A stretch of 6,821 nucleotides of DNA, taken from the NCBI GenBank assembly GCA_026706225.1, contig JAPOZE010000609.1:7386-14206 (forward strand). The letters run 5' to 3'. The DNA is from Acidobacteriota bacterium (GTDB taxonomy: Bacteria > Acidobacteriota > Terriglobia > Versatilivoradales > Versatilivoraceae). The translations under genes and the position numbers were made by a program. Of the stretch, positions 4,967 through 6,821 are shown one piece after another; the first letter of the stretch is position 1, and each line of letters opens with the position of its first letter. The notes beneath the pieces are model-generated. The model was not told the origin of the DNA and made no database searches. It saw nothing but the letters and a program-made list of their open reading frames with translations.

Positions 4967-6821
4967 ATGGTGACCATCCCTCGGTTCGGCCTTCCCGGGG
5001 TCACCAGCCTGAGCTTGGCATCGGTTCTGCTTCTCCTGGTTGTTCCCGCACGGGGCCATTCCCCTCAGTCGCCCCCTGCTTCCGATACCAACCCGCTGGT
5101 AGCCTTGACCCTGGAGACCGGTCGGCCCGGTTCGACCGATTCCGACGGGGTGGTTTGGCTGCGCGGCTCGGAGGCGAGACAGCAGCTCCTGGTGACGGGA
5201 CGCCTGCGTGACGGACGCCAGGTGGACTACACCCGCCACGTCCACTACGAGTCCCGGCCTGCCGGAATCGTCTCCATCGACAAGACCGGCTTTGTGACGC
5301 CGTTGGCCAACGGATCGGTTCGGGTTACGGCCGGGATCGACCGGGGGCCCAGCGCCGGCACCCGCCTCTCGGTTGGAGATATCGGGCACTCGAGGCGCGT
5401 CAATTTCCCCAACGAGATCGTTCCGATCTTTACCAAGTCGGGGTGCAACAGCGGCGGTTGCCACGGAAAGGCTTCGGGTCAAAACGGCTTCAGATTGTCG
5501 CTGTTCGGATTCGAGCCCCAGGAAGATTTCGAGTTTCTGGTCATCGAGGGACGGGGACGCCGCCTGTTTCCGGCTGCGCCCGAGCGGAGCCTGCTCCTGC
5601 TCAAGGCAACGGGGTCGGTCCCTCACGGCGGTGGGCTTCGGGTCGATCGGAACTCTCCGGCCTACGACCTGCTCTCCCGCTGGATCAGGCAGGGCATGCC
5701 CTACGGGGGGCCCAACGACGCCGGCGTGGTGGGAATCCAGGTCCTCCCGTCCCATCGGCTGATGTCTCGCCACCAGGAGCAGCAGCTCCTGATAACGGCA
5801 ACCTATTCCGACGGTTCCAGCAAGGATGTGACCCGTCTTTGCCAGTATGAGTCCAACCAGAAAGAGCTGGCCGAGGTGAGCTCTTCGGGCTTGGTGCGGG
5901 TCGGGGAACAGGCCGGTCAAACGGCGGTGATGGTCCGATTCCAGGACCAGGTGGCGGTCTTTCGAGTGACGGTCCCCTACGGCGGCCGGGTGACTGAGGG
6001 GCCGCCGGCAGAGAGCTTTATCGACCGGTGGGTGCTCAGCAAGCTCCGGACGCTGGAGCTGCCGCCGTCGGAACCCTGCGACGACGCCACCTTTCTGCGC
6101 CGCACCTCCATCGACATCACGGGGCGCCTTCCCACCCCGGGACAGGCCAGAACATTTCTGGCGGATCCGGATCCCGACAAGCGCCGGAAGTGGGTCGATC
6201 AGTTGCTGGCGAGTCCGGACTACGCCGACTATTTCGCCAACAAGTGGAACGCCATCCTCCGCAACAAACGACAGGACGAGCGGTCCACCCGGGCCAATTT
6301 TCTGTTCCACGCCTGGATCCGCCGAAGCCTCCTGGAAAACAAGCCCTACGACCAGTGGATGCGAGAGATCGTGACGGCTTCCGGGGAGATAGGCCGCAAT
6401 CCGGCCGTGACCTGGTTCCGGGAAGTCAAGAGCATCGAAGACCAGGTTCAGGACGCGGCCCAGATCTTTCTGGGCGTTCGACTGCAGTGCGCCCGCTGCC
6501 ATCACCATCCCTACGAGCAATGGAGCCAGCAGGACTACTACGGTTTCGCGGCCTTCTTTTCCCGCCTGGCTCGCAAGCCGGGAACCCAGGCCGGGGAGGA
6601 AGTCGTATTCCATGATCGCGGTACGGCAGCCGCCATCAATCCCAAGACCAAGCTGCCGGTGATGCCCACGGGATTGGGAACGAGCGCCTTCGAGATCTCC
6701 CCCGAGCAGGATCCGCGGCAGGTGCTGGCCGATTGGATGGCCTACGAGGAAAATCCCTTCTTTGCTCGCATGCTGGTGAACCGTTACTGGAAGCATTTCA
6801 TGGGACGCGGCCTGGTGGAAC
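4967..6821 (+). CDS. DUF1549/DUF1553 exported protein with Ig-like domains and cytochrome-type motifs (3' end outside window)
   Basis: The frame is open from ATG 4967 to the window edge, giving 618 residues. A ribosome binding site (AAAGGTGGG, 4952-4960) precedes it, 19 bp after the DUF1501 stop. Residues 1-30 form a Sec signal peptide (hydrophobic LASVLLLLVVPA). Then come an Ig-like (BIG2-type) region at about 43-135, a cytochrome-like segment at about 146-250 with CNSGGCH (C160, C165, H166) and the family run GKASGQNGFRLSLFGF, a clearer BIG2 domain at about 254-343 (ITATYSDGSSKDVT), DUF1549 at about 349-555 (ESFIDRWVL, FLRRTSIDITGRLPT, and CARCHHHPYEQW with C508, C511, H512), and the beginning of DUF1553 from about 582 (FFARMLVNRYWKHFMGRGL). 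The Cys-His motifs suggest covalent haem and a redox role; neither haem loading nor a reaction is established. It lacks its C-terminus only because the window ends. Family call is firm. Confidence 0.94.
   Translation, partial: MVTIPRFGLPGVTSLSLASVLLLLVVPARGHSPQSPPASDTNPLVALTLETGRPGSTDSDGVVWLRGSEARQQLLVTGRLRDGRQVDYTRHVHYESRPAGIVSIDKTGFVTPLANGSVRVTAGIDRGPSAGTRLSVGDIGHSRRVNFPNEIVPIFTKSGCNSGGCHGKASGQNGFRLSLFGFEPQEDFEFLVIEGRGRRLFPAAPERSLLLLKATGSVPHGGGLRVDRNSPAYDLLSRWIRQGMPYGGPNDAGVVGIQVLPSHRLMSRHQEQQLLITATYSDGSSKDVTRLCQYESNQKELAEVSSSGLVRVGEQAGQTAVMVRFQDQVAVFRVTVPYGGRVTEGPPAESFIDRWVLSKLRTLELPPSEPCDDATFLRRTSIDITGRLPTPGQARTFLADPDPDKRRKWVDQLLASPDYADYFANKWNAILRNKRQDERSTRANFLFHAWIRRSLLENKPYDQWMREIVTASGEIGRNPAVTWFREVKSIEDQVQDAAQIFLGVRLQCARCHHHPYEQWSQQDYYGFAAFFSRLARKPGTQAGEEVVFHDRGTAAAINPKTKLPVMPTGLGTSAFEISPEQDPRQVLADWMAYEENPFFARMLVNRYWKHFMGRGLVE

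Noticed and set aside
4961..6796. Long open frame (611 codons) on the minus strand
   Set aside because: It is antisense to the DUF1549/DUF1553 gene, whose plus-strand translation shows a signal peptide and several recognisable domains. The antisense translation has low-complexity Gly/Arg/His-rich composition typical of GC-rich shadow frames.

Overview
The window is GC-rich DNA with dense, mostly protein-coding content. It probably comes from Acidobacteriota or from a Planctomycetota/Verrucomicrobiota-type bacterium. The main argument is the gene content: two DUF1501 genes and a DUF1549/DUF1553 gene carrying bacterial Ig-like domains and cytochrome-type Cys-His motifs, all families strongly expanded in those phyla. 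No rRNA, tRNA, transposase or CRISPR array is visible, so the phylum is an inference.

Layout. (1) Positions 1-570 (+) hold the 3' end of a DUF1501 gene whose 5' part lies outside the window. (2) A perfect hairpin at 577-596 separates it from a convergent lipoprotein gene at 603-1484 (-). (3) Positions 1485-1898 contain no convincing gene, only a weak promoter candidate, a phased short repeat and the terminator of the next operon. (4) Positions 1899-2802 (-) are a two-gene operon: a six-TM membrane protein followed, with an 11-bp overlap, by a 99-aa winged-helix regulator of the PF13601 type. Its promoter region at about 2858-2889 has a repeated TAGTCTAT operator-like element. (5) Positions 2890-3606 are non-coding. 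They contain a 31-bp hairpin-bearing motif in inverted orientation (2985-3015), two nearly identical direct copies of a roughly 190-bp unit (3051-3241 and 3253-3440), each carrying the same 31-bp motif, and a promoter candidate (3519-3548). (6) Positions 3607-4947 (+) encode a complete Tat-exported DUF1501 protein. It is followed after 19 bp by a Sec-exported DUF1549/DUF1553 protein (4967 to the window end) with two Ig-like domains and two Cys-His motifs.

How the genes fit together. The DUF1501 and DUF1549/DUF1553 genes form an exported pair of the kind that recurs in Planctomycetota and Acidobacteriota; its biochemical role is unknown. The truncated DUF1501 at the left edge is about 83% identical in protein to the complete one, so this is a locus of duplicated modules with a three-gene opposite-strand block between them. 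The membrane protein and winged-helix regulator look like a self-contained, probably autoregulated unit. The most unusual non-coding feature is the recent tandem duplication with inverted and direct copies of the hairpin motif in front of the DUF1501 operon.
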